In this document: in pieces, positions 1-9,221 of the stretch
Position numbering within the stretch: position 1 is the first letter of the stretch
How the letters are laid out: the number at the start of each line of letters is the position of its first letter
Assembly (NCBI RefSeq): GCF_026719705.1
Contig: NZ_JAPPRR010000001.1
Coordinates: forward strand, 62,001 to 126,000
Length of the DNA stretch: 64,000 nt
Reading direction: 5' to 3'
From: Pseudokordiimonas caeni
GTDB taxonomy: Bacteria > Pseudomonadota > Alphaproteobacteria > Sphingomonadales > Kordiimonadaceae
Translations under genes and position numbers: made by a program
The notes under the pieces: generated by a model
Databases searched by the model: none
Seen by the model: only the letters and a program-made list of their open reading frames with translations
What the model was told of the DNA's origin: nothing

Positions 1-2143
1 CGAAGCCGGCTGCCCACGCCTTGAAACAGATTTCATAATCACTGTACCCGATGCCGAGATTGCCTTCATCAAAACCGCCGGTACAGTCAAACACTTCGCG
101 GCGGCAGGCGAGGAAGGCCCCGAAGACCGCAAGCGTGCGATGGGGTCTGCGAGTGCGGTCGAGATACAGCCCGTCGTCACAGGTGTCGCCCGTGCCTTCC
201 TGTGCGCCGTCCACCACCGAATGGAAGATAACGCCCGCATGCTGGATCGTGCCGTCTTCATACAGGAGCCGTGCGCCAACGATGCCGACCTCAGGCCGCG
301 CAAGATAACCCCTGAGCGTTTCGTCCCACCCGTCTGTCAGCGCCAGTGTGTCGTTATTGAGGAACAGCAGATAGTCGGCGTCCGTCGCCTGCGCGGCAGC
401 ATTGTTGAGGGCCGACCAATTGAAGGGGCGGTCATCGCGGATCAGCCGGATGTCGCCCTTGCCGGCAACCGCATCAAGCCACGCAAGGGCCGCCGGGTCA
501 TCGCTGCCATTGTCGACAATGATGATCTCGGTGTGCTCCGGATGGCGGAGCGTGCGGTGCAGGCTTTCGACGCAGGGCCGCACGAGATCGAGCCCGTTTC
601 GGGTCGGGATGATGATGGCGAGCGTCGGCAGGGTGGGGTCCGCTTCCCACACAATATCAAGGCAGTCGCCGATCGCGCCGCCGAACACATCGCTGTGGGG
701 GCGGACGCTCGCCTTGCGGCCGGTGCGGGCGAGGTGGGCAGCGACCGCCGCCGCGTCAGCCTCCGCCTGCGGGGGCGTGCCGAGATGCCATGCGATGCCC
801 GGTGCCGGGGCTAGGGCTGCAGCACCGCCTTCCTCGAAGGCACGCAGCATCAGGTCATGCCCACTCGTCAGCCCTTTCTGGCGGGCGAGGAATTCGCGCC
901 GGACGAGGATTGCACGGCCGCTGTCGTTCCGGGAAAGCAGCAGGTCATGATCGAACGCCGCAAACAGGCGCGGGTCGCTGTGGCGACCGTCGGAAGAGAT
1001 ATGATCGTGGTCGGGATAGAGTATGAGCGCATCCGGTTGGCGCCCGGTTGCAGCGGCGAGATGGGCAAGCGCGCCGGTCTCCAGTTCGTCCCGCGCGTGA
1101 AGGGGCATCACCCAGTCAGCATCCATTTCGCCGGCGGCATGCGTCAGGGCGGCCCAGTCTATCTCTTCGCCGACGGGCAGGACAGCGATCCTGCTGGCAT
1201 CACCGCCCACCAGCAATTGGGGGCGATACAGGGCCGCGTACAAATCATAGTTGGCGAGCGGGAAGCGGCGGAACTGTGTCACATGCGGCAGGGCATCCCG
1301 GATATGGCCGAGGAGCCTGCCGAGCGCTCCTTCCTCTGGCACAATGCCCGCCAGCGCCATCTTCTCGGCGGCTGTAGCCAGCCGCTGCATATGGCCGATA
1401 ACGGTCAGGTCGTCACGCCGGATGATTGTATCCGGCACCACCGGCAGGCCGAATTTCCGGTCTCGTACGGTCAGCCGCAAAACAGGGGAGCCTTCAAGCT
1501 TGCGGGGTGGGATGACCGTCAGCTCGAACCCGAAACGGCCATGGCCGCCATGGATATCCTGCAAGTCCCGCCGTATCCTGTCGGGGCTTGCGGTGGCGAG
1601 ATAGGCACCGTTCAGGAAGAAATCGAGCACGGGCGTGCGGTCGGGGTCATCAAGGGCCACGGCCCAGCCCCGGACCGTGTAACCGCTGATAGTTTCAATC
1701 CGCGCAAGTGTCGCCGGGGCGGCATCGTCATGCACTTCAAGGCGTGCAAGGGTGCTCGCCAGCACCTCCTTGCCGAGCGCAGACACGAAGGCGTGTCGTG
1801 CCTTGTCGGCGGCCAGCGATCCGGCGATCAGCCGTGCCCAGCTTGTCCCTTCGGCCAAGCGTATGCCGAAATGCCGCTGCAGGCTCGTGGCAACCGCCTT
1901 GCGGGCTTCTGCGGGCAGCCATTCGTGCGGCAACGAGACGCCGGCCTCAAGGGCGGAAAGAACGCCCGCTGAAAAGTCTTCGGACGCGAACAGGCGCCGC
2001 GCCAGCGAAAAAGACGTGAGGCGAGAGGCGTGGATGGCCGCGCAGTCGTCCTGCGTGGGTTCGCGCCCCAGAATCCAGAGATGGAAGAAGCGGACATCGG
2101 CCGGGGTGAGTCTCCGGCGCAGTCGTGCAAACCAGCGTTTCAT
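1..2143 (-). CDS. Multidomain GT2 glycosyltransferase, C-terminus cut by left edge
   Basis: The frame is open without a stop from the ATG at 2143 to the left edge, giving about 714 visible residues. Residues ~15-50 (FFHLWILGREP...ASEDF) resemble a DUF4214-like segment. Residues ~155-210 (GWAV, then RRDL and GRFGF) resemble a small beta domain found in front of some sugar transferases. A GT2 domain begins near residue 505 with IIIPTRNG and carries NND at 596-598, the usual sugar-nucleotide/metal motif, followed by GAFLACRR. It starts 19 bp after rfbA on the same strand, so it probably transfers rhamnose or another sugar onto a surface polysaccharide. The acceptor cannot be told. The GT2 call is firm; the N-terminal assignments are tentative. 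Confidence 0.85.
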   Translation of the reverse strand, partial: MKRWFARLRRRLTPADVRFFHLWILGREPTQDDCAAIHASRLTSFSLARRLFASEDFSAGVLSALEAGVSLPHEWLPAEARKAVATSLQRHFGIRLAEGTSWARLIAGSLAADKARHAFVSALGKEVLASTLARLEVHDDAAPATLARIETISGYTVRGWAVALDDPDRTPVLDFFLNGAYLATASPDRIRRDLQDIHGGHGRFGFELTVIPPRKLEGSPVLRLTVRDRKFGLPVVPDTIIRRDDLTVIGHMQRLATAAEKMALAGIVPEEGALGRLLGHIRDALPHVTQFRRFPLANYDLYAALYRPQLLVGGDASRIAVLPVGEEIDWAALTHAAGEMDADWVMPLHARDELETGALAHLAAATGRQPDALILYPDHDHISSDGRHSDPRLFAAFDHDLLLSRNDSGRAILVRREFLARQKGLTSGHDLMLRAFEEGGAAALAPAPGIAWHLGTPPQAEADAAAVAAHLARTGRKASVRPHSDVFGGAIGDCLDIVWEADPTLPTLAIIIPTRNGLDLVRPCVESLHRTLRHPEHTEIIIVDNGSDDPAALAWLDAVAGKGDIRLIRDDRPFNWSALNNAAAQATDADYLLFLNNDTLALTDGWDETLRGYLARPEVGIVGARLLYEDGTIQHAGVIFHSVVDGAQEGTGDTCDDGLYLDRTRRPHRTLAVFGAFLACRREVFDCTGGFDEGNLGIGYSDYEICFKAWAAGF

Positions 2144-2162
2144 CAGGCCTGTCCGCTTGTCC

Positions 2163-3044
2163 TCAGAAGCCGGCCGCGGGGCCGAACTTGATGAGCGACT
2201 TCAGATATTCGCCGTAGCTGTTCTTGTAACTCGCTGCCAGTTTCTCGAGTGTGGCATCGTCGATGAAACCCGAACGCCACGCCACTTCCTCGGGGCAGGC
2301 GATCTTCAGGCCCTGACGCGCCTCGATTGTCTGCACGAAAGTGGCGGCCTGCAAAAGGCTGCCCACGGTGCCGGTATCGAGCCATGCAGTGCCGCGTTGC
2401 AACTTGATCACATGCAGGTCACCGCGCTTCAGGTAGGCATCATTGACGCTGGTGATTTCAAGCTCACCGCGCGCCGAAGGTTCCACCGTCTTGGCGATAT
2501 CGACGACATCCTTGTCGTAGAAATAGAGGCCGGTGACAGCGAGATTGCTTTTCGGCTTGGTGGGCTTTTCCTCGATGGAGATGGCTCGTCCCGAGGCATC
2601 CATTTCCACGACGCCAAAGGCGGTCGGGTCGCCCACGGGGTAAGCGAAAACGAAGGCGCCCTTTTCCACCTTGCCAGCCTGTTTCAGATACTGGGTGAAA
2701 CCGGCGGCGTAGAAGATGTTGTCGCCAAGGGCGAGCGCACAGGCGTCGCCGTCCACGAATTTCTCGCCGATGAGGAAGGCTTGCGCCAGTCCTTTGGGCT
2801 CGGGCTGCACGGCATATTCAAGGCGGATGCCCCACTGGCTGCCGTCGCCCAGAAGGTCGCGGTAGAGGGGAGTGTGTTCCGGCGTCGAGATGATCAGCAC
2901 CTCGCGGATACCGGCCAGCATCAGCGTGGTCAGCGGGTAATAGATCATCGGCTTGTCGTAAACCGGCAAGAGTTGCTTGCTGATCGACTTGGTGATCGGA
3001 TAAAGCCGCGTGCCAAGCCCGCCAGCCAGAATGATGCCCTTCAT
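2163..3044 (-). CDS. rfbA: Glucose-1-phosphate thymidylyltransferase
   Basis: First enzyme of dTDP-L-rhamnose synthesis: joins dTTP and glucose-1-phosphate to give dTDP-glucose and pyrophosphate, in the cytoplasm. The 293 residues are the usual family length. The nucleotide-binding loop GGLGTRLYP follows an N-terminal beta strand, and [16 protein letters not shown] and the D-x-N segment LALGDNIFY are present. A GGAGGG ribosome site stands 4 nt before the ATG at 3044. It is the fourth gene of an rfbC-rfbB-rfbD-rfbA run, 34 bp after rfbD. Confidence 0.97.
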   Translation of the reverse strand: MKGIILAGGLGTRLYPITKSISKQLLPVYDKPMIYYPLTTLMLAGIREVLIISTPEHTPLYRDLLGDGSQWGIRLEYAVQPEPKGLAQAFLIGEKFVDGDACALALGDNIFYAAGFTQYLKQAGKVEKGAFVFAYPVGDPTAFGVVEMDASGRAISIEEKPTKPKSNLAVTGLYFYDKDVVDIAKTVEPSARGELEITSVNDAYLKRGDLHVIKLQRGTAWLDTGTVGSLLQAATFVQTIEARQGLKIACPEEVAWRSGFIDDATLEKLAASYKNSYGEYLKSLIKFGPAAGF

Positions 3045-3078
3045 GCTTCCCTCCGGAAAATTGAACGCCGACGCGAGA

Positions 3079-3966
3079 CTAGCCGACTTCGCCCGTCTCG
3101 ACTAGGCGTTTGACGCAGGCGTCGGTACTGGTCTGCCATGCGGGCAGGCGGATGCCGAAAGTGGCCTCCAGCTTGCTGCAATCGAGCCGGCTGTTGGCCG
3201 GGCGTTTGGCAGGGGTCGGATAGTCGGCGGTGGTGATCGCGTTCACCGTCGGTGCCTTATGCCCGGCAATGCGTTCGCCCGCTTCGAAGATGCGCGTGGC
3301 AAAGCCATGCCAGCTGACGCTGCCGGTGCCCGCCAGATGATAGACGCCTGCCTTGCCTGTGGTGCCCTTTTCAAGGACGGCTACAAGGGCCGCGGCAATA
3401 TCCGGCGCATAGGTCGGGTTGCCGACCTGATCGGCGACCACACCGAGCGTGTCGCGTGTGGCGCCGAGCTTCAGCATGGTTTTCAGGAAATTTTTGCCCC
3501 AGGGGCTATAGACCCACGCCGTGCGGAAGATGAGCGCGTCGGGGTTCACCTTCGTCACCGCCTGCTCGCCCGCGAGCTTGGACCGGCCATAGGCGCCCGT
3601 GGGGCCTGTCGGGTCGGTCTCGACATAGGGGGCGTCCTTGGTGCCGTCGAAGACATAGTCGGTCGAGATATGCAGGAACGGCAGCCCGCGCGCATGGGCG
3701 ATGGCGGCGAGCGCGGCGGCGCCATCTGTATTGATGGCGGTCGCTTCGTCCTCGTCCGTCTCGGCTGCGTCCACTGCCGTGTAGGCGGCAGCATTGATGA
3801 TGGCGTCCGGCCGGAAGGCGGCCACAGCCGCGTCCATCGAGGTCGGGGACTTCAGGTCAAAATCCGGACGCCCGAAGGTCTCAAGCGTCAGGTCCTCGCG
3901 GCCTTTCGCCAGTTCTTCAAGTGCCAGCGCGACCTGACCCGATTTTCCCGCCACAAGAATGCGCAT
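3079..3966 (-). CDS. rfbD: dTDP-4-dehydrorhamnose reductase
   Basis: Last step of the pathway: NAD(P)H-dependent reduction of dTDP-4-keto-L-rhamnose to dTDP-L-rhamnose. It is a short-chain dehydrogenase-type protein of 295 residues, normal for RfbD. The N-terminal nucleotide loop is [16 protein letters not shown] matches the family signature, and the catalytic YxxxK is YGRSK. Only 4 bp separate it from rfbB, so the two are probably co-translated. Function is well supported by both sequence and operon. Confidence 0.97.
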   Translation of the reverse strand: MRILVAGKSGQVALALEELAKGREDLTLETFGRPDFDLKSPTSMDAAVAAFRPDAIINAAAYTAVDAAETDEDEATAINTDGAAALAAIAHARGLPFLHISTDYVFDGTKDAPYVETDPTGPTGAYGRSKLAGEQAVTKVNPDALIFRTAWVYSPWGKNFLKTMLKLGATRDTLGVVADQVGNPTYAPDIAAALVAVLEKGTTGKAGVYHLAGTGSVSWHGFATRIFEAGERIAGHKAPTVNAITTADYPTPAKRPANSRLDCSKLEATFGIRLPAWQTSTDACVKRLVETGEVG

Positions 3967-3970
3967 GCGT

Positions 3971-5020
3971 CTATTTGCCTTTCAGAAGGCCGCGGCGCTC
4001 CTGCGCCACATCACGAAGCGGACCCCACCACCATTCGTTATCGAGATACCACTGGATCGTCTTTCTGATGCCGGTTTCGAAATTGTCGCCGGCGCGCCAG
4101 CCAAGCTCGTCTTCAAGCTTGGTCGCATCGATGGCGTAGCGGGCATCATGGCCCGGCCGGTCGGTCACGAAGGTGATCTGCTCGGCATAGGGTTTGTTCT
4201 TGGGGCGTATCTCGTCAAGGATCGTGCAGATAGTTTTCACCACGTGCAGGTTGGTGCGCTCGTTGCGGCCCCCCACATTATATTTCTCGCCAAGCCGGCC
4301 CTTCGCCATGATGGTGTAAAGCGCACGGGCATGGTCTTCCACAAACAGCCAGTCGCGGACGTTCGAGCCGTCGCCGTAAATCGGCAGCGGCGCGCCATCA
4401 AGCGCGTTCAGGATCACGAGCGGAATGAGCTTTTCCGGGAAGTGATAGGGCCCGTAATTGTTGGAGCAGTTGGAAATCACCACGGGCAGGCCGTAGGTTT
4501 CGAACCAGGCGTTCGCCAGATGATCGGCCGAGGCCTTCGATGCTGAATAGGGGCTTGAAGGGTCATAGGGCGTTTTTTCAGTGAAAAGGCCGTCCTCGCC
4601 GAGCGACCCGTAGACTTCATCAGTCGAGACATGCAGGAAGCGGAAGGCTGCCTTGTCGGCGTCGCGGAGACCCATCCAGTAGGCGCGCGCGGCTTCCAGA
4701 AGCTGATAGGTGCCGACAATGTTGGTCTGGATGAAATCGCCGGCACCAGTGATCGAGCGATCTACGTGGCTTTCGGCGGCCAGATGCATCACGGCATCCG
4801 GCTGGTGCCTGGCGAAGATTTCGTCAAGTGCCGCGCGGTCGCAGATATCGGCTTTCTCGAAGCTGTAAAGCGGGCTGTCCTCGATCTCTTTCAGGCTCGC
4901 CAGATTACCGGCGTAGGTAAGCTTGTCGAGATTGACGACCTGATGGCCGAGATCCTTCACGAGGTAGCGGCAAACCGCGGATCCGATGAAGCCGGCGCCG
5001 CCGGTGACGATGATTTTCAT
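3971..5020 (-). CDS. rfbB: dTDP-glucose 4,6-dehydratase
   Basis: Converts dTDP-glucose to dTDP-4-keto-6-deoxyglucose using bound NAD+. The 349-residue extended SDR protein has the Rossmann loop GGAGFIGS, the STDEVYGSL signature that carries the catalytic Thr-Asp-Glu, and the YSASK active-site motif. [17 protein letters not shown] is typical of the family. The start follows rfbC after a 6 bp gap. The C-terminal tail is ordinary. Confidence 0.98.
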   Translation of the reverse strand: MKIIVTGGAGFIGSAVCRYLVKDLGHQVVNLDKLTYAGNLASLKEIEDSPLYSFEKADICDRAALDEIFARHQPDAVMHLAAESHVDRSITGAGDFIQTNIVGTYQLLEAARAYWMGLRDADKAAFRFLHVSTDEVYGSLGEDGLFTEKTPYDPSSPYSASKASADHLANAWFETYGLPVVISNCSNNYGPYHFPEKLIPLVILNALDGAPLPIYGDGSNVRDWLFVEDHARALYTIMAKGRLGEKYNVGGRNERTNLHVVKTICTILDEIRPKNKPYAEQITFVTDRPGHDARYAIDATKLEDELGWRAGDNFETGIRKTIQWYLDNEWWWGPLRDVAQERRGLLKGK

Positions 5021-5026
5021 GGGCTG

Positions 5027-5590
5027 TCAGCCTTCAAAAACAAAGGGATTATCAAGATCCTTCAGGCGCGGCAGCTTCCCGTCTTTGTCCGAGAGAATAG
5101 CCTTTTGAGGATCGATGGGCCACTCGATACCAAGGTCAGGGTCATCGAAGGCGATGCCGCCGTCGCAGTCGGGCGCGTAGAAATCGGTGACCTTGTAAAG
5201 AAATTCGGTGCCGGGCTCGAGCGTGCAGAAAGCGTGCGCGAAGCCGGCAGGTATCCAGAGCTGCTGCCAGTTGTCGGCCGAAAGCTCTACCGCCACATGC
5301 TGACCATAGGTCGGCGAACCCTTGCGGATATCGACCGCCACATCCAGCACCCGGCCCCGCGAAACGCGGACAAGCTTGCCCTGCGCATGTGGCGGCGCCT
5401 GGAAATGCAGCCCGCGCACCACGCCCACATCGCGCGACAGGGAGTGATTGTCCTGCACGAAGGTCACGCCCGGCACATGTTCGTTGAACACGCGGGTCGA
5501 GAAGGTCTCGGAAAAGAAGCCGCGATCATCGCCAAAGCGCTTCGGGGTGAACAGAAGGACGCCGGGCAGGGCCAGTTCTTCGACGGTCAT
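5027..5590 (-). CDS. rfbC: dTDP-4-dehydrorhamnose 3,5-epimerase
   Basis: Epimerises C3 and C5 of dTDP-4-keto-6-deoxyglucose before the RfbD reduction. I place the start at the ATG at 5590 (MTVEELALPG), because TTGGAGG precedes it at good spacing and the 187-residue product fits the family. An upstream in-frame start at 5728 would add 46 Pro-rich residues unlike any RfbC. Cupin motifs FSETF, QDNHS and RGLHFQ with the catalytic His are visible. It is the first gene of the rhamnose run; its promoter should lie in the 137 bp divergent gap before 5728. Confidence 0.96.
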   Translation of the reverse strand: MTVEELALPGVLLFTPKRFGDDRGFFSETFSTRVFNEHVPGVTFVQDNHSLSRDVGVVRGLHFQAPPHAQGKLVRVSRGRVLDVAVDIRKGSPTYGQHVAVELSADNWQQLWIPAGFAHAFCTLEPGTEFLYKVTDFYAPDCDGGIAFDDPDLGIEWPIDPQKAILSDKDGKLPRLKDLDNPFVFEG

Positions 5591-5727
5591 TGAGCCTCCA
5601 AGAGCGTTTGGGGACAAGGGGTTCGGGACTTTATAGGGGATGCCGAAGGGGAAGGAAAGGGGGCAAGGGCCTTGCGCGGGGCGCGGCGACAACTTATGAG
5701 ATAGGAACCTCGACAGGGCAGGCATCA

Positions 5728-6882
5728 ATGCTCAAACGCAAACTCAGAAAAAGGCAGGCAGCCAAGGCCCCCGCGCCGGTGACCGCACCGGGCGCGACCG
5801 TCGTTGGCGTTTTTCCGCATGCCCGGCGAAACCCCTTCCAGCGGATGCTTTATGCCGATCCGGGCAGCCATGATGTTGACATCGTCATGCTCTCCCGCCC
5901 GGAAGAGCTGGTGACCGTTGCCGCCGGCCGGCCGGCGATTGCGCATTATCACTGGGTCCATAGCCTGTTTGACGGGATGAAATCGCCCCGTGCGGTGGCC
6001 AAGGCTGCAAAACAGTTCATCGCGCATCTGGATGCCCAGAAGGCGGCCGGCACCGGCATTGTCTGGACGCTTCACAATGTGATGTCGCACCGCAGCCGCT
6101 GGCCCGAAGAAGAATTGATGGTGCGTGAGGCGCTCGCCGCGAAAGCCGATGTCATCCATGTGATGAACCCGAATAGTGCCGCAATGACCGCCCCCCTCTA
6201 CCGGCTGAACCCTGAGCGGATACAGCATGTGCCGCACCCCAGCTATTTTGGTGTCTATCCTGTTTATCAGGCGCGGGAGGTGGCGAGGCGCTCGCTCGGC
6301 CTGAAGGACGGTGACATTGCGCTGCTCTTCTTCGGCATGATCGAGCCCTACAAGGGGCTGCGCACCTTCCTTGCCGCGCTCGACAAGCTGCAGGAACGGC
6401 TGGATGGGCGGGTGCGGGCGCTGATCGCCGGGCGGCCGTCCGACAAGGATTTCCTGACTGAGGTCGAAGAAACAGTACGGAAGCGTAACGATATTCACCT
6501 GCATGCCGAAGCGGTGGACGACCAGTCCGTTCAGACATGGTTCAGGGCGGCGGACATAGTGATGTGCCCCTATCCGCGCGGCCTCAATTCCGGGGTGGCG
6601 CAAACGGCCATCAGTTTCGGCCGCCCGGTAGTGGCTTCGGCGGGTCTCGTGCCGACTCTGCCGAACATTCCTGGCGCGGTTTCGGTGTTTGATCCGTCGG
6701 CACCTGAAACCTTCGTGGAGGCAACGCTGGCCGCAGTTAAGGCCTCCGCACGGCCTGAACTGGAGGGCGAACTGCTTGAATGGGCGGCGCGACTCGCGCC
6801 AGAATCTGTTTCAAGGCGATTCTTCGCCATGCTAGAAACGGCAGGACTATTGCCCTCGGGCGATCAGGAGAGAAAAGCGTGA
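5728..6882 (+). CDS. GT4-type glycosyltransferase
   Basis: The start is the ATG at 5728 (MLKRKLRKRQ), giving 384 residues. An upstream in-frame start at 5590 would lie antisense to the start of rfbC. The C-terminal half has the GT-B donor-site features LLFFGMIEPYKGL and GVAQTAISFGRPVVAS. The N-terminal half has HYHWVHSLFDG. No membrane segment is evident, so it is probably a cytoplasmic or peripheral enzyme of polysaccharide assembly. Its stop overlaps the GTG start of manC, which suggests GDP-mannose or a derivative as donor. That donor is inferred from context only. Confidence 0.85.
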   Translation: MLKRKLRKRQAAKAPAPVTAPGATVVGVFPHARRNPFQRMLYADPGSHDVDIVMLSRPEELVTVAAGRPAIAHYHWVHSLFDGMKSPRAVAKAAKQFIAHLDAQKAAGTGIVWTLHNVMSHRSRWPEEELMVREALAAKADVIHVMNPNSAAMTAPLYRLNPERIQHVPHPSYFGVYPVYQAREVARRSLGLKDGDIALLFFGMIEPYKGLRTFLAALDKLQERLDGRVRALIAGRPSDKDFLTEVEETVRKRNDIHLHAEAVDDQSVQTWFRAADIVMCPYPRGLNSGVAQTAISFGRPVVASAGLVPTLPNIPGAVSVFDPSAPETFVEATLAAVKASARPELEGELLEWAARLAPESVSRRFFAMLETAGLLPSGDQERKA

Positions 6883-8327
6883 CCAGACTGTCGGACCATG
6901 TAGGGAAGATTCAGCCGGTGATCCTGTCGGGCGGATCGGGTTCGCGCCTGTGGCCGCTGTCGCGCACGCACTATCCCAAACAGTTCCTGCCGCTGCACGG
7001 TGACAAGAGCCTTTTCTTGCAAACGCTCGAACGGGTATCGCACTCCTATGGCTTCCGTGACCCGATGGTGATCGCGAACGAACATCACCGTTTCATTGTC
7101 AACGAGCAGGCTTTGAGAGCCGATGTCGCGCTCGGGCCGTTCCTTCTGGAACCGGTTGGCCGCAACACAGCCCCCGCTATCGCGCTTGCCGCCCTCAGGA
7201 TCGCAGAAAGCGACCCCGATGCACTTCTTCTGGTGCTGCCGTCCGATCATGTGATTGCCGATGTCCCGGCCTTCCACAAGGCGGTCGCCAAGGCTGCGGC
7301 TGTTGCCATCGAAGGCCGCCTCGTCTGCTTCGGGATGACGCCGACCCGGGCTGAAACCGGTTATGGCTATATCGCGGCAGGCAAACCGGTTGCCGGCCAT
7401 GAGGGGGCTTTCGCGATTGCCGCCTTCAAGGAAAAGCCTGATGCCGCCACCGCAGAGGGGTATCTGAAATCAGGCGGCTATAGCTGGAACAGCGGCATGT
7501 TCATGTTCCCTGCGGGCCTGATTTTGGATGAATTCCGCGCGCACGCGCCGGCCATTCTTGATGGTGCGGCCAAGGCGCTTGCGAGCGTGCGGCATGACCT
7601 GAATTTCGAACGGCTTGGCGAAGCCGAATTCGGCGCGATTCCCGCCGATTCCATCGACTATGCCATCATGGAAAAAACGGCGCGGGCGGCCGTGGTGCCC
7701 GCCAGTTTCGGCTGGTCGGACGTTGGCAGTTTCGGGGCGCTTTGGGATATCGCCGATAAAGACGCCGGCGGCAATGTGTTGCGCGGCGATGTGATCACCG
7801 AGGCCTGCCGCAACAGCTATTTCCATACCGATGGCCGCATGGTCGCCGCCCTTGGGCTCGACGACCTGATTGTCGTCTCCACCGAAGACACCGTCCTTGT
7901 CGCCCACAAGGGGCAGGACCAGGACGTGAAGAAGCTGGTGGAACGCTGCAAGGCCGAAGGCCGCAGCCTTGTCGACCTGCACACCACCGTCTATCGGCCT
8001 TGGGGCAGCTATCGTTCGATTGCTGTCGGTCCGCAGTTTCAGGTGAAGGAAATCATCGTGAAGCCCGGCAAGAAGCTGAGCCTGCAGATGCACCATCACC
8101 GCGCCGAGCATTGGGTGGTTGTCGAGGGGACCGCAACGGTCACCCGCGACGAGGATATCCTCACCCTGCATGAAGACCAGTCGATCTATCTGCCGCTCGG
8201 CTGCAGGCACCGGCTCGAAAACCCTGGCAAGATCGACCTCAGGCTCATCGAGGTACAATCGGGCAGTTATCTCGGCGAGGATGATATCGTCCGCTTCGAG
8301 GACGATTTCGGCCGCCTGAAGGACTAG
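6879..8327 (+). CDS. manC: Mannose-1-phosphate guanylyltransferase / mannose-6-phosphate isomerase
   Basis: Bifunctional-type ManC/AlgA enzyme of GDP-mannose synthesis. The start is the GTG at 6879, overlapping the previous TGA as GTGA behind AGGAGA, which implies translational coupling. The product is 482 residues. The nucleotidyltransferase part has SGGSGSRLWPLSR, EPVGRNTAPAIA, LPSDHVI and FKEKPD. The C-terminal part is a cupin with RPWGSY, KPGKKLSLQMHHHRAEHW and EGTATV, the phosphomannose isomerase module. Whether the isomerase is active cannot be told from sequence alone. Confidence 0.96.
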   Translation: MTRLSDHVGKIQPVILSGGSGSRLWPLSRTHYPKQFLPLHGDKSLFLQTLERVSHSYGFRDPMVIANEHHRFIVNEQALRADVALGPFLLEPVGRNTAPAIALAALRIAESDPDALLLVLPSDHVIADVPAFHKAVAKAAAVAIEGRLVCFGMTPTRAETGYGYIAAGKPVAGHEGAFAIAAFKEKPDAATAEGYLKSGGYSWNSGMFMFPAGLILDEFRAHAPAILDGAAKALASVRHDLNFERLGEAEFGAIPADSIDYAIMEKTARAAVVPASFGWSDVGSFGALWDIADKDAGGNVLRGDVITEACRNSYFHTDGRMVAALGLDDLIVVSTEDTVLVAHKGQDQDVKKLVERCKAEGRSLVDLHTTVYRPWGSYRSIAVGPQFQVKEIIVKPGKKLSLQMHHHRAEHWVVVEGTATVTRDEDILTLHEDQSIYLPLGCRHRLENPGKIDLRLIEVQSGSYLGEDDIVRFEDDFGRLKD

Positions 8328-8348
8328 GCGGCCGAGACGGGCTTTCTG

Positions 8349-9218
8349 TTATTTCAGCGTGACGAGCGGCGCCAGCCGAGCGGCGAGCTTGGGGTCGTCC
8401 ATCGCCATCGAAAGGTTGGCCATCAGCCAGCCGACCATGCTGCCGCAGTCGAAGCGGGTGCCTGAGAAGCGCACGGCATGGAAGGGCTGCTTGCCAATCA
8501 GCTTGGCCATCGCGTCGGTCAGCTGGATTTCGCCGCCAGCGCCGATTTCCTTCGACGACAGCAGGTCCATGATTTCCGGCTGCAGGATATAGCGGCCGAC
8601 CACAGCCTGCGTCGAAGGCGCTGCTTCCGGCAGGGGTTTTTCAACAAGGCCGGTCACTTCGATGCAGCGCTCGCTTTTCTGGGCACCGGGGGTGATCACA
8701 CCATATTTGGATGTATCCTCGCGCGGCACCTCCATGGTGGCGACAAGGTTGCCACCAAGCGTTTCGTACGCTTCGACCATTTCCTTCAGGGCGCCATCCT
8801 TGCCCTTGATCAGGTCATCGGGCAGCGCCACGGCAAAGGGCTCGCCGTTCACCAGTTCGCGTGCGCACCATACGGCATGGCCGAGCCCGCGCGGCCGCAT
8901 CTGCCGGACATAGGAGATGCGACCTTCTTCCAGAAGCATGCTGCGGGCAACTTCAAGCGCTTCGTCCTTGCCCCGCTCGCGCAGGATATCCTCAAGCTCG
9001 TAGGCATGGTCGAAATGGTCTTCCATCACCTGCTTGTTGCGGCCGGTGACAAGGATCACATCCTCGATCCCCGCCTGCCGTGCTTCCTCGATCGCGTACT
9101 GGATCAGCGGCCGGTCAAGAACCGGCAGCATTTCCTTCGGGATGGCCTTGGTGGCCGGCAGGAAGCGGGTGCCGAGGCCGGCAACGGGAAGCACGATTTT
9201 GCGGACGGGACGGGGCAT
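8349..9218 (-). CDS. galU: UTP-glucose-1-phosphate uridylyltransferase
   Basis: Makes UDP-glucose from UTP and glucose-1-phosphate, feeding envelope glycan synthesis. The 289-residue protein starts with PVAGLGTRFLPATKAIPKEMLPV, shown here in overlapping parts: the loop GLGTRFLPATK and the lysine-bearing KEMLP. VTGRNKQ and LPDDLI are also typical of GalU. It starts 3 bp after pgi on the same strand, so pgi-galU form an operon that links glucose-6-phosphate to UDP-glucose. It converges on manC with a 21 bp gap. Confidence 0.97.
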   Translation of the reverse strand: MPRPVRKIVLPVAGLGTRFLPATKAIPKEMLPVLDRPLIQYAIEEARQAGIEDVILVTGRNKQVMEDHFDHAYELEDILRERGKDEALEVARSMLLEEGRISYVRQMRPRGLGHAVWCARELVNGEPFAVALPDDLIKGKDGALKEMVEAYETLGGNLVATMEVPREDTSKYGVITPGAQKSERCIEVTGLVEKPLPEAAPSTQAVVGRYILQPEIMDLLSSKEIGAGGEIQLTDAMAKLIGKQPFHAVRFSGTRFDCGSMVGWLMANLSMAMDDPKLAARLAPLVTLK

Positions 9219-9221
9219 ATG

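Noticed and set aside
140-1972. Two long plus-strand open frames (224 and 371 residues)
   Set aside because: They are antisense to the glycosyltransferase and show no recognisable motif; the minus frame carries clear GT2 signatures and stays open throughout.
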